The notes below the pieces were generated by a model that searched no databases, had not been told where the DNA came from, and saw only the letters and a list, made by a program, of their open reading frames with translations. The position numbers were made by a program, and so were the translations under genes. A stretch of DNA of 64,000 nucleotides from Augochlora pura (taxonomy: Eukaryota > Arthropoda > Insecta > Hymenoptera > Halictidae): positions 2,852,001 through 2,916,000 of the forward strand of contig NC_135774.1 in the NCBI RefSeq assembly GCF_028453695.1, read 5' to 3'. Positions 25,205 through 36,172 of the stretch are shown piece after piece. Every line of letters starts with the position of its first letter. The stretch's first letter is position 1.

Positions 25205-28200
25205 GATACTGCCCAAGATCTGTCAGCCGACGATTCCGACCCGAGTGAAGTCCACCGAGCCAGCGATATGCATGTTCAACTATGAGTGTTCGCAACGGAA
25301 TGGCCAGGTGGTCGGTGCCTGCATGGACGGCTTCCTCTTCGGAGCCTGCTGCCAGCTGCCGTCGAAAGTCACCGGCTCGAACAACCTCGACCATTTTGGC
25401 AACGAGTGGACGAATCCGTTCGACGTGCACGACATCGACCACGTGCCGGACATACCGATCCTCCTGAATTCCGATGGCACGCCGCTGGGGATGACGCTGC
25501 CTCAGGACAACACCGCGAAGACCGAGACCCCTGGGAACCAGTTGAACGAGGGGACGTCGTACACGAAGGTCTCGACGATGAAAGCACCGTCGACCACGAG
25601 CAGACCTTCCAGCGCGGCCTACATCATGGACGTCATACAGAACGCCGAGAAGCCTCAGATACCGCCTCAGCCCGACATCAGCCACCTGGAGGAGGATTTC
25701 CCAGCTCTGCTGGGACAGCACAATATTCTGGACGAACTGTCGCTGCCTTCCTTGCTGACCCACTCGGAGAACAACAACGACATCCAGAATCAGCACAACG
25801 CGGTCAATCTGAATCCTGTGACCACGCTGCTCAGTCCTGATCAGATCCTCCAGATTGCCGATCCTGTTGATCAGCTGCCCGCGTTGTTCTCTCAGGGGCT
25901 GGGCCCGAATAATCACACCTCGGCGGACACGATCCTTTTGAACGAGAATGGAACGATGTTGAACGAGACTTACAACCCCGACGACCTGTTCAAGCCTAGC
26001 GTGGAGACCAGCACCGAGTCGAGACGGGTGTCTGAAACCACCGAGAGGACCAAAGTGACGGAATCTTTGCCGATCGTCACGAAGAAGAAGCCGTTCACCG
26101 GATCCACTTATCAGAGTAGCTACGGGACTCAGTGGATCAAGTATCCCGAGCAGTCTTCGACCTTTGACGTCAACCAGAAGTTCGGCACGCCTTCCATGAC
26201 CAAATCGCCTATTGCGACGACGTATACCGCGCAGAGGACAACCACCGTTCCGCCTATGTTAGAGACAGACACCTTCGAGAAGATTAGCACCGTCGAAGAG
26301 AGGGTGTCCACGAAGGATGTGCAAGCTACGGGGATTGGTAACGAGAGAACCACCACTCCGATGACAACTCTGAGCGACAAGGATGATGAATTAATCAGGG
26401 TACCTACTATCACGTATGACACCCCGTCAGGTAACAAGAAGGACGACGCGGTGGACAAGGAAGAGCTGGCGATCAATCACATCATTTCTATACTGAACAA
26501 CACGAAGCCAGGCTCTGGGACAACAATACAGACCCCCAACTCGTCCATCAACAAGTGGGTCAGCATCGACGAGACCTCGAAACCCTCCCTCGTTAAGATC
26601 TCCACGACCAAACCGTCCACGCCTGGACCAATCGCTACCCAGACCTTCCCCTACGTGTTCTACAAGCCCCTACCTACGTCGAACTACTACAACTACGAGA
26701 CCGTTTCGACGGAGACGACCTACCCTACCTACCCGACAACCTACAGTCATTCTTCAAGACCGTCGACGCAGGCCAGCAGCTTCGGGTACACTCGCAACAC
26801 GACTGCCAACCCACCAGCTCCCACTGTGATCGTTCTAGGGCCCCTCGGGACGGAACTGTCAACGGAAACCACGCAAAAGTTGGTCACAAAGAAGCCTGAG
26901 AGTCCCAGGCCCACGTCGACGATCGCCAGGCCCACGGTCGGGTCTCTGAGGCCCGGTCCTATCACCACGAAGAAGCCCAGCGTCTCTACCACGATCACTC
27001 ATAACATTAGCACCGTGATCTCGAACGTGGCCACCAACAACGTCGTCTCAACGAGCTTCGTCGTGAACTTGAAGGATGGGACCACCTCGAAGTCTACCTT
27101 CAGCAACACCTATAGCACGCAGCCCACGGTTGTCGAAGAGCCGCAGACCTCCACCAAAACGCCCACCAGGAGACCCACCATTTGGACTACGTTCGCTCCA
27201 TGGTCGGATAAGCCCAGCTTCTATTTGAAGCCATCGACGCCGTCGATCGACTACTCCGAGGAAAACCTGACGCCGGTGAACCCCCTGATTTTCAAAGACA
27301 CCAGCGTCTCCACCACGCTGACCATCAAGGCCACGACGCCGTCTCCACAGTGCGAGGACGACACGCCGGCACCGGACAATTTGATCAACTTCCCACCGGT
27401 CAGAAACCCCAACTTGAACATCTCCGCGCCGATTTCCCAGCAGGAGAAACCAACCATCGACGAGGCTTTCAACAACACCGGCTATCCTGACTTTGATAAA
27501 TTCGGTGAGAACGACATCTCGACTCCTACGTTCGTCGAAGATGACGTGCTGACGAACAAAGTGGACACGTTCGTCAATAAGATCGTGCAGAGTCTGCAGG
27601 GCAACTTCCAGGTACTTGAAAGGAATTTAATATTCTAGGACTCATTCGCAGGTGATGAAGATCGATTTATTTCCGGGTTCTAGGAACTTAAAGACGTCGT
27701 CTACAACCGAGCGAATATCACCACGCTGGCCCCGACCACGCCCACGAAGAGACCAGCCAGCACCACGAAGAAACCCGTAAGGAGGCCCGCGACGACTACC
27801 AAGCCTTCATCGAGTACGACGAGGAGACCAGTCACCACCAAGAGACCTGCCAGTCGTCCGACCTCGGCGAAGCCGGTGGCAACGGAGAAGCCTGCTCGAC
27901 CTTCCAGGCCCACAACCTTGAAGCCGAAACCAACCACAGTGACCATTCCCACCACGAAGAAGCCTCAAGTGACGACCAAACGCAGCAGACCCACGAGAAG
28001 ACCCATCACCACCCTGGCCACCAGCACCGAGGCTGTGGTCCTCGAAGAGGAGGAGACTAGCCCTGTAACTGCTATCGAGACTACCACCGTGGCCCAGACG
28101 ACGTCTTCCAATGATCTACGATCGCGTAAGTTTAGCCGAAGATGATCTAGGTTTGTCCGCGATGAGTACGTTTTCTTTGCTGAAGTACTCGTGCAATTTT

Positions 28201-29519
28201 CTTTCCTAAAGTATTCGCGTAATTTTCTTTGCTAAAGAGCTCGTTCAGTTTTCTTTGCTAAAGAGCACGTTCGTTTTTCTTCGCTGAAGAACTCATAGAA
28301 TTTTATTTGCTAAGGAGCTCGTGTAATTTCTCTGGCTGAAGAGCTGTTCGAGTTTTACCTTCAGAAACTACCCTTCGATCCTTACAGACAGCTATAATAT
28401 CTTTATTTTTGTTTCACAGAGTGTGGAATTAGGCCACTAGCGAGGGAAGGCAAGATCGTCGGTGGCAAGAGCGCCTACTTCGGCAAGTGGCCTTGGCAGG
28501 TCTTGATCCGCGAAGCGACTTGGCTGGGTCTGTTCACGAAGAACAAATGCGGGGGCGTGTTGATCACAGAGAAATACGTGGTGACCGCCGCTCACTGTCA
28601 ACCAGGGTAAACCCTAACTTCCAATCCTCTTTCGACTCATTCTTCCAGTTTCTCGAACACCTAAGTGATGATTGATCTTACCCAGGTTCCTGGCAACCCT
28701 AGTGGCAGTCTTCGGAGAATACGATCTGTCCGGCGAGCTGGAAGACAAGCGTAGCTTGACGAGGAACGTTCGACGTGTGATCGTGAACCGGGGCTACGAT
28801 CCCGCGACCTTCGAGAATGATTTAGCTCTCCTGGAACTGGAGTCGCCGGTGGTGTTCGACGACCACATCGTTCCCATCTGCATGCCGGAAGAGGGTATCG
28901 ATTTTACTGGTAGAATGGCTACTGTCACTGGCTGGGGCCGACTGAAGTACAGTGAGTAGATCCTCTATCCTTCGTAACAGTTCGAATGATCCATGAATTG
29001 CTGGATGCTAATCATTTTTAATCATAGATGGCGGAGTACCGTCGACTCTTCAAGAAGTTCAGGTGCCGATCATAAAGAACTCCGTTTGCCAGGAGATGTT
29101 CCAAACGGCGGGTCACTCGAAGCTGATCCTCGACAGCTTCCTCTGTGCAGGCTACGCCACTGGTCAGAAGGACTCCTGCGAGGTATTTATGGAACATAAG
29201 CTTAGGGTTAAGTGATTCTTCCGCACCGCGAAAAAGATCACCGGGTCTGCTTTTTCTTGGTCATATCAAATCGTCTTCGGTGTATATTTAAGTCTAATTA
29301 ATGATAATGGATTTAACTATAAGCAACGCTTATTATCTTCAGGGTGACAGCGGAGGCCCGCTGGTGATGCAGCGGCCGGACGGAAGATGGTTCCTGGTCG
29401 GCACGGTGTCCCATGGAATTAAGTGCGCCGCGCCCTACCTGCCAGGTGTCTACATGAGGACCACCTTCTTCAAGCCGTGGCTTCAGGGCGTCACCGGGAC
29501 CAGGGGCCTCGGTAATTGA
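25205..29519 (+). CDS. flz: Filzig-like secreted serine protease, 5' partial
   Basis: Exons: 25205-27611, 27684-28125, 28420-28606, 28686-28951, 29028-29182, 29343-29519, giving 1210 residues. The first exon found opens in mid-gene (acceptor GGTTACAG, phase 2). The signal-peptide exon is missing; it may lie in 23.7-25.2 kb or in the N gap at 24520. A six-Cys module (C6, C22, C28, C39, C48, C49 of the visible part) matches the upstream protease except for its first spacing. Then come about 900 Ser/Thr/Pro-rich residues with several NxT/S sites, especially Thr/Lys/Pro-rich in exon 27684-28125. The trypsin fold begins K|IVGG and has TAAHC, ENDLALL and GDSGGP, with DSCEGDSGGP giving a trypsin-like S1 pocket. 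The catalytic domain looks very close to Drosophila Filzig, including its WLGLFTKNKCGGVLI and GIKCAAPYLPGVYMRTTF stretches. Filzig is reported to act in the chitin matrix of airways. Some 24 residues follow the usual PGVY motif, ending GLGN. Confidence 0.9.
28171..28352 (+). repeat. 26-bp minisatellite, 7 copies, in filzig intron
   Basis: Seven head-to-tail units of exactly 26 bases share the consensus TTTTCTTTGCTAAAGAGCTC followed by six more variable bases. Units differ at several sites. The array fills most of the 294-base intron 28126-28419 between the Thr-rich and catalytic exons, stopping 67 bases before the acceptor. Confidence 0.9.
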
Positions 29520-32500
29520 GCCCCTCCTAACCGAACTCGTCCGGCACGAGACGACTCCGTGCCGGCTTGTATAAATGTACAAAGGAAGACTAATTTATTT
29601 CGTCCGGGATCGATCGAGGATCGCCGATCGCGGGACTGGAAGCTGGTTCGCTCGACTGTAACCGTCTCTACACCGATCAGCACGGTCAAAGGAACTACTC
29701 TGTGTCGAAACTCATCGATCGTGTGCCGTGTGTTCCGTGTACGTGTGCCCTGGGCACGCGTGTGGCCAGGCGAGCTTTGCATCTGAATGAAAGATCTCGG
29801 AGATCTCGTGGGCGTAATTACACTAATTTGTTAACTGAGCAACGAGCCGGCCCGCCCCGCCCCAGTTCACCGGCTAAAGAGGGGCGAGGCTCGTTCGTAT
29901 AAGCGAAATGTTTAAACGGCGAACGACGGGCTACCGAAACAGCAATGATTTTGCGATGATTACACGCTGCGGTCCACTAGAGTAATTTTGTTTTAGCCAA
30001 CCGGACCCACGAAATGATGCGGATCTTCATTTACGCAAATTAAGAGCAACAGTGAACACGCGTACGATAATTTGAACAAACATTTTTTTTGGGAAATTAA
30101 AATATCGTACTTGATACTATATATATTTTATCTTTAAACGAAGAAAATATTATTTGCGTGTAAATATTTGCACGAGTGTTCAGCTTTATTCTTAATTGAA
30201 CGGTCGCGTCGCTCGCCATTTCAACCCCTCAATTACTGGATCGCACCATCGATAGCGAATCGCGATTCTAGCAGAGTGTCGAGAGTACTATAATGTATGT
30301 ATACAATCACGTGTTGCGAGCCTTATTTATTTCGTTGTTAGCTGTTATTTATTAAACCCATTTTTATACAAGATAACAGTCTCCTCATTTATAATACCCG
30401 TTCGATTTATACCGAATGCCCGTGGTTAGCGCGCGACCTTCCCATCCCCCCTAGCACCGTAAACGACGTAGTACATTCTAATTATTCCGTTTCTGTCGCC
30501 CTAGTTCCCTGAACAAGAACCAAGATGGCTACCACATCTGCGCGGTCGCAAAATTTTTCATCCGAAACATCACCGCGTTCGCGTAGCAACCTTTTCGCCC
30601 ACACCCACTCGTTCAACTTCACCTTACGTGAAGCGAGACTTCTCCTTTTTGCGGCGTTCCATTTCGAAAACTCCGTCGCTCTCGTTTCGCCCTTTGCCAC
30701 GCGAGAGTATATCGAATGATTCCAATCTTCTTTGAAACGCCAACGACTGAAGACACCTACGATCTTTTAAAAGTCAATTGCAGCGACGAAACAGACACCT
30801 TCCCGTATTTGCCGCAACGGTGATCGAGTTTCTCGAAACGGGGAACCTGAGCCGACGGACAGTTAACCACTTCGGTACGGCGCGCATCGGCCACGAAATT
30901 TTGCCCACAGCCGGCACTCACCATTCGCATGCTACTTCGTGCATCGACAGTGAATCCGTTTTGCTCTTTTACAGATCTTTGACGAGAAAAGCTTCGAAGC
31001 ACTAGATATGTGTATTTCTGGACGTAAACACTGCAATTGCAGAGATAAGGCAAAAGTTCTTGGCAGTCGACTATAGTCGACGCTCGGCCGTGTGCGTTCA
31101 TATCACGGCCGTCGACTATAGTCGACGCTCGTACCGAAGTGGTTAATCACGGGTGACGCCTCGACCGTCCGGCGCGACCATTCGCGCGAGAAACGAAAAA
31201 AGGGAACGGAGTCGGAGGCCGATTCGGCGGACCGGTTTTCGCGGCACCGAGGAATTGCGGCAGACAATGGGGTGGCTTTATCGTTCGCGGACACGGCGTG
31301 ATTTGTTAAACGGATTCGAAGGGATTAATAACGAGCCGCCGGGGCCTCGGCGCGGCGTGTCCCGCGGTTTTCGTTTCGATTTTCCCCATTGAGAAACGCG
31401 GGCCGATTATAAATAGGCGCGTTACACAGGTAACGCGAGACACTTTGGCATTTCCCACGGACAGGTGGTCGGGCGCCGCGAGCTTGTGCACGCCACGGAT
31501 GCGTATCGCGAGCACATGAACCGTGATTGCGTCGTGGTAAACACGGCGAATCTCGAATCTTCCAGAAAGGAGCTTCTCTACAGAATCCGATGGCGATAGA
31601 CGCCGAACGGAACGACATTATTCCTGTCCGAAGAAGCACCCTTTTTCTCTACCCTTAAAAAAGATCGTTCGACAATTTTCATTTCAGTTCTTCCAAGCTT
31701 TCAAATTACACGCTTTTGTCTTAAATACTATAAACTTCCATTGTAATTTGCATTGTTCGACTGCGCATTGAAATCCCTCTACTAATTATGAATAATTGGA
31801 ACGAGCGAGTAATATTTTTTGAAATGAAAAGAACATGATCTCTATTCTAATTACGAAACGATTGAATCTTATCTGTTTAAATCTATGGAAAGTTGTGGCG
31901 CGTGGTCATCTAATGTCTCAATTATGGAGGATTGGAACGATGAATTTCCATTCTTTCGAATCCAAAAAGTATTACTATATCCACTAAAATAAACGATCGC
32001 TCGAGTTCCCAATTACGAGACAATGAAACTTGCAATCTTAATCCTGTATTAATCGAGAGACGATTGCTATGTTAACCTTGGCGGGCAGCTAACCGGGAAC
32101 CTTGGTTCTCGGTAACGACCGTCGATTAGTTATGGATAATATGCATTGTTTCGATCGCGAGAGAATTGTTGCGTCTAATCCTTTGCTTCCGTGGAAGTTA
32201 ATTGGGGGCTGTCACGTTCGAGAAACAGCAATCGTTCATGCCCCGAGTCCTACAGCTGAGGAACACACTGTACATGGAGCAGGATCGACCGGCCAGTAGA
32301 ACATCAGGACACCCGGATCAATACGACTAAGAGAGACCGAGACAATGGCGGTGCGAGAGGAGCGACGAGGACAGAGCTGAACACCTACACGATTATGCGC
32401 CCGTTGAACGGCGCCGCTGCGTCCTGGGACAGGATGCAATTTTCGCGATAGCTCTGCTTTTAAACAGCCTAGTCCCATAAAGGGGGGTTTGAAAATCCAG

Positions 32501-32917
32501 CTGGCGCATGAGTCGATAGAAACCACGACCTAGGTCGAACCTCTGATCTTTCTTAAGAGAAATCTAGAAAACACCGGTGGTTGCGCGAGTCGGGGAGCGA
32601 GAGGAAGCCCGCGGGAATAAATTGAAAGCAAACAGATGGGATTGTTGTTTGATCGATCGAAGGTGTGTTAACAAACCGGACAGAAGATCCTTCGAGATCG
32701 CAGGGACGAGCAACGCGTTCGACCGCAGCCCTTTTTGTCGCCCGGAGGAGAAAGGTTATCGCGCGTCACGAATAAAACGGGCAATCGAAAATCTGAATGG
32801 AGAAAATGTCACCTGGGTCGCGCTCGCCGTGGGAAAAAAAGCTTAGGAGGGCGCGCACGCGCGAAGCTCGCCGCGAGCTTCTGCTAGGGAAACCGGAACG
32901 ACGTGCCGACGTGGAAG
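29520..32917. other. Intergenic region filzig to ITG
   Basis: The 3' UTR of filzig may run to about 30370 (ATTAAA at 30351-30356). The MITE at 30863 follows, then CpG-rich DNA at 31150-31640 and AT-rich DNA. A 64-codon frame at 30525 has a good start context but no recognisable content. Confidence 0.5.
30863..31146. mobile_element. TTAA-flanked MITE, family 1, copy B (inverted)
   Basis: TTAA at 30863-30866 and 31143-31146 enclose a 276-base element with 13-base perfect terminal inverted repeats (CCACTTCGGTACG). It matches copy A at 18890-19168 in reverse orientation almost throughout. Differences: one palindromic unit fewer, and a short insertion near 31000 where A has only a few bases. Noncoding; lies between filzig and the ITG gene. 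Confidence 0.87.
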
Positions 32918-33081
32918 TATAGATTGCCAATGCTTCCGCGGCTGGACTCAGTCTCAGTCCTCCAGCGAACTCCATCGGGGACTTGTTGATCCCGGAGACC
33001 TGGGGTAGACAGACGGCTGGATCCTTCCTACTACGATACCACCGGCCGAGCTCAGCCAGTACTTGGGCGCAGAACGACGTT
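32918..33081 (+). promoter_or_regulatory. Candidate core promoter and noncoding exon 1 of the ITG-like gene
   Basis: TATAGAT at 32918-32924 lies about 31 bases before an arthropod initiator TCAGT (A at 32950), the spacing expected for a TATA/Inr promoter. About 130 bases downstream is a consensus donor, CGTT|GTAAGT, after 33081. The next acceptor (GCGTTTTCAG) ends at 34010, and the ITG start codon is 43 bases into that exon. This reads as a noncoding exon 1 (about 32950-33081) plus a 929-base intron. Inferred from motifs only. Confidence 0.45.
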
Positions 33082-34010
33082 GTAAGTACCAAACGTTTGC
33101 TCTACTTTCAACCCTTGCTACTTCTTCTCAGAAACTGCCGGGTTCGATCTTGGTCGCTATCCCCGCGCGATCTTCGGTGAAACGCGGATTGTTAGGGCAT
33201 TTGCATACGGGGCAGAGATTTATGCGTGATCGTTGAACGTGTACCACTTTCCACGTCCAATGCGGTGAAATCTTTCGAGAAATTCGAAATTTCTATGGAA
33301 ATACGATTTCTATAGAGGGTGTCGGAGGAAAAGATTGATTCGGTGTTTGATGGAAAACTGAGGTGTCGCGTGACACCTGTTCAGCTACGGTAACACATTT
33401 TACTTGAATCGAAGGAGATCTTACGCGAGATTAATCATTGGATTACGAATCTTTATGCGCTGATGCCGTGTGCAGGATCGCGAGGTGGAATAGAACGTAC
33501 AAATTAACGAGGTCTGATTGTATTTCTACTTTATTTTTGGCATGGGTAATTCGTTTTAATCGAGGAAGCAGATTTTTGTCTGACTTTTATCAAATAATGT
33601 TAGAAAACCCACGAACCCCTGCAATTAGCTACCTAGGAAACACCATTATTCAAACCTGATTTATCACATCCACCGTTCTCAACTAATAATTCTATGAATC
33701 GAAACGAATTTTTTAAACGATATAATTTTTTTAATCTCCCCACTGTTTTAAATCTTACAAAAACGTTGTTTCCTTAATATTTCTAATAAACAAGAATTTC
33801 ATTTCTTCTTTCTTCTCAGATTTTTTTATTATCTGGTTTGAAAAAATGTTTATAACTTCCTGCCGAAATTTTGCCAAACTAAACGAAATCGACGAACAGA
33901 TTTCTACCACAAGTGCACAATATGTGCACAGAGCGCGCGAACTGCACGGTCTTAAGGTTTCGAAACCGAGTCGAGATTGTTGAATCAAAGATCCCCGAAT
34001 GCGTTTTCAG

Positions 34011-34053
34011 AGATCCGGAATCGTCCCTGTAACACCCGATACGCGAACCAAAG
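34011..34053 (+). other. 5' UTR part of ITG-like exon 2
   Basis: Between the acceptor GCGTTTTCAG (ending 34010) and the ATG at 34054 lie 43 bases without an upstream ATG. They end in AACCAAAG, a fair insect start context. Confidence 0.5.
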
Positions 34054-36172
34054 ATGCGCACGTGCGTTGCATTGGCAGTGGTCGCTCTGGCGAGCACGAT
34101 GCAGCTCGAAGTGAGTGCATGGGGCGGTGTGTTCAACCGTTTCAGCCCGGAGATACTGTCGAACCTGGGCTACGGTGGCCACGGCGACTACATGAGCAAA
34201 TCAGGACTGTATCAGGTAAAAATCCACGGTGAAACCACGTCGAAACCGTGCCGTCGCTCGCGTTCTGTGCCCGTCGCAACGATGCGGCTCTGCCGCAGTA
34301 CGACCGGCGTTCGATCGATATATTATTTGCACGTAACAGCTCTGCATGAAAACCGCCTCTCCGACACGAACGATCCTCGCGAGAGAAAAGGCTCGAGAGA
34401 CAGCCCCGATAATTGGCCGGGATTCCGATAAATAATCGGCGACCCCCGGTAATCGTCGGATAATTTCGCGCTATTTCCGCGAACGTTTCGTCGACGATTA
34501 CGCGGTAAGAATAAAGTCTATAGGATTTCATTTCGGCGGAGCTAATTAGCCGCTGTGAATGCGATCGAATTTAACCGATTTCATCGCGCGATGTTAACGG
34601 GACTACGGTCGGACAGTCGCGTAAATTTTCGCGACATTATCAGCGGGCGAAAAGAATTTCTTTGCATCGCGAAATGCTGTTCACAAATTCGCCGGTGACA
34701 CGTACGGCGGCCATTCAGCGGTAAGTTATGGCAGCCGAAGCATGACCTGCTCTACTTTCCTCGCGATATCGGCCTCGCGTCTCCTAGCCCCCATCGGGAT
34801 CACCAACGTCTCGCGTTTCGGTTCAAGCGGCCCCTGTCCGGCGCTTATGGGAACTCTTATGGAGAGTCGATGGAGGAGTTGGCGGAAGTTCAACCCTGCG
34901 AGGACAGACCCTGCACATCTAATGAACAGTGTTGCCCGGGTTCCATTTGCATTACCGTAGATTCAGGTAATTATCATCATTATCGAGGATTATCATCCTC
35001 GACCCTTTCCACGATATTTGAGGCGAAGTCTCCGAGACTTTGCGAACGATCGCGATAAAGAAAAAATTAACTAAGACTGCGATCAGCAAAAATAGAATCC
35101 GATTAATAATTAACGATTTTAATTTATTAATTCTAACATATTGTTATAAATTAGTTGTAAGAATTAAGTCAAACGTACACGGTGCAATTACAGTAATATT
35201 ATAAACTATTTTCAAAGAGACTGCAACATCCAACTTAATTGAAAGAATAATTTCGACCAAAGTGTGAATCGCTGCTGTTTCCAGTGGTCGGCCACTGCAT
35301 GTTCATGTTCGGCCAGAAGCAGGGCGAGCTATGCAAGAAGGACAACGACTGCGAGACGGGTCTAATGTGCGCCGAGGTTCCTGGCAGCGAGTCCCGATCG
35401 TGTCAACCACCGGTGACATCGAACAAACTCTACAGTGAGTACAGCCCTTGCCCGCCCACGCTCTGTTCGATATTCTTTTGTCCCTTGAACGGTGTCTCGC
35501 GGCAGAAGGTCAATTCACAAACGATTGCGTCAAACGGATAATTATAAGCTCTTACGTAAAGACCGTTATTTATAACACTTGCGAGCCTGGTAACCGAACG
35601 ACGCTGAATGATTCCAGATGAGGAGTGCAACATGTCCGGCGAGTGCGACATCGGACGCGGTCTGTGCTGTCAGCTGCAAAGACGTCATCGACAGACCCCT
35701 AGAAAAGTACTCACGTTGCAACGATACACTCTCTCCCCCCCACCTCTCCTTCGATCCCTTCGCTGTCTATTCACACCTGAACTCGCTGATCGATAGCGGA
35801 TGTATCTTTGGAAATTCGTTGGAGCATGAACAGATCTCTCTTTCTATTCCAGTTTCTAACAAATCCGATCGAAATAAAAATCAACCCCTTATCCAAACGG
35901 ATCGAAGGTATCCGGTAAAATCGTTTTTCAGAAAATCGGACCGCGAATCGGAGCATGAATTCCAATTAGACAGCGAACGGACGAACGGGTCTCTGAGATC
36001 ATTGAATAAATCATCGTCTCGGTTTCAGGTTTGCTCCTACTTCAAGGACCCGTTGGTATGCATCGGGCCCGTGGCAACGGACCAGATCAAATCGGTGGTG
36101 CAGTACACCTCCGGCGAAAAGCGGATCACTGGCCAGGGGAACCGATTCTACAAGAGCGTGCCCTTCGCCTAA
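34054..36172 (+). CDS. ITG-like neuropeptide precursor (prohormone-3-like)
   Basis: Exons: 34054-34215, 34828-34966, 35285-35434, 35618-35706, 36029-36172; phases close to 227 residues. The start MRTCVALAVVALAS gives a clear signal peptide (about 22 residues, ending EVSA). The middle is Cys-rich with repeated CxxxxxCC / CxxxxxC patterns (NEQCCPGSIC, DNDCETGLMC, GECDIGRGLCC), resembling a Dickkopf/colipase-like fold. Near the C terminus a dibasic KR precedes ITGQGNRFYKSVPFA, then the stop. The ITGQGNR core is the peptide known from honeybee prohormone-3 (ITGQGNRIF) and other insect ITG precursors. The product should be a secreted brain or neuroendocrine protein or peptide; its receptor and role are not evident. 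The acceptor at 34828 is weak in pyrimidines but is the only one in phase. Exon 35618-35706 ends at a plain GTACTC donor. The frame stays open through the last intron (35707-36028), so retention is possible. Confidence 0.92.

Noticed and set aside
30525..30719. 64-codon frame starting ACCAAGATGGCT
   Set aside because: Good start context but no conserved-looking content, no splice structure, and next to a MITE. The CAAGATGGC string recurs at 4833 and 45914 and may just be a common motif.
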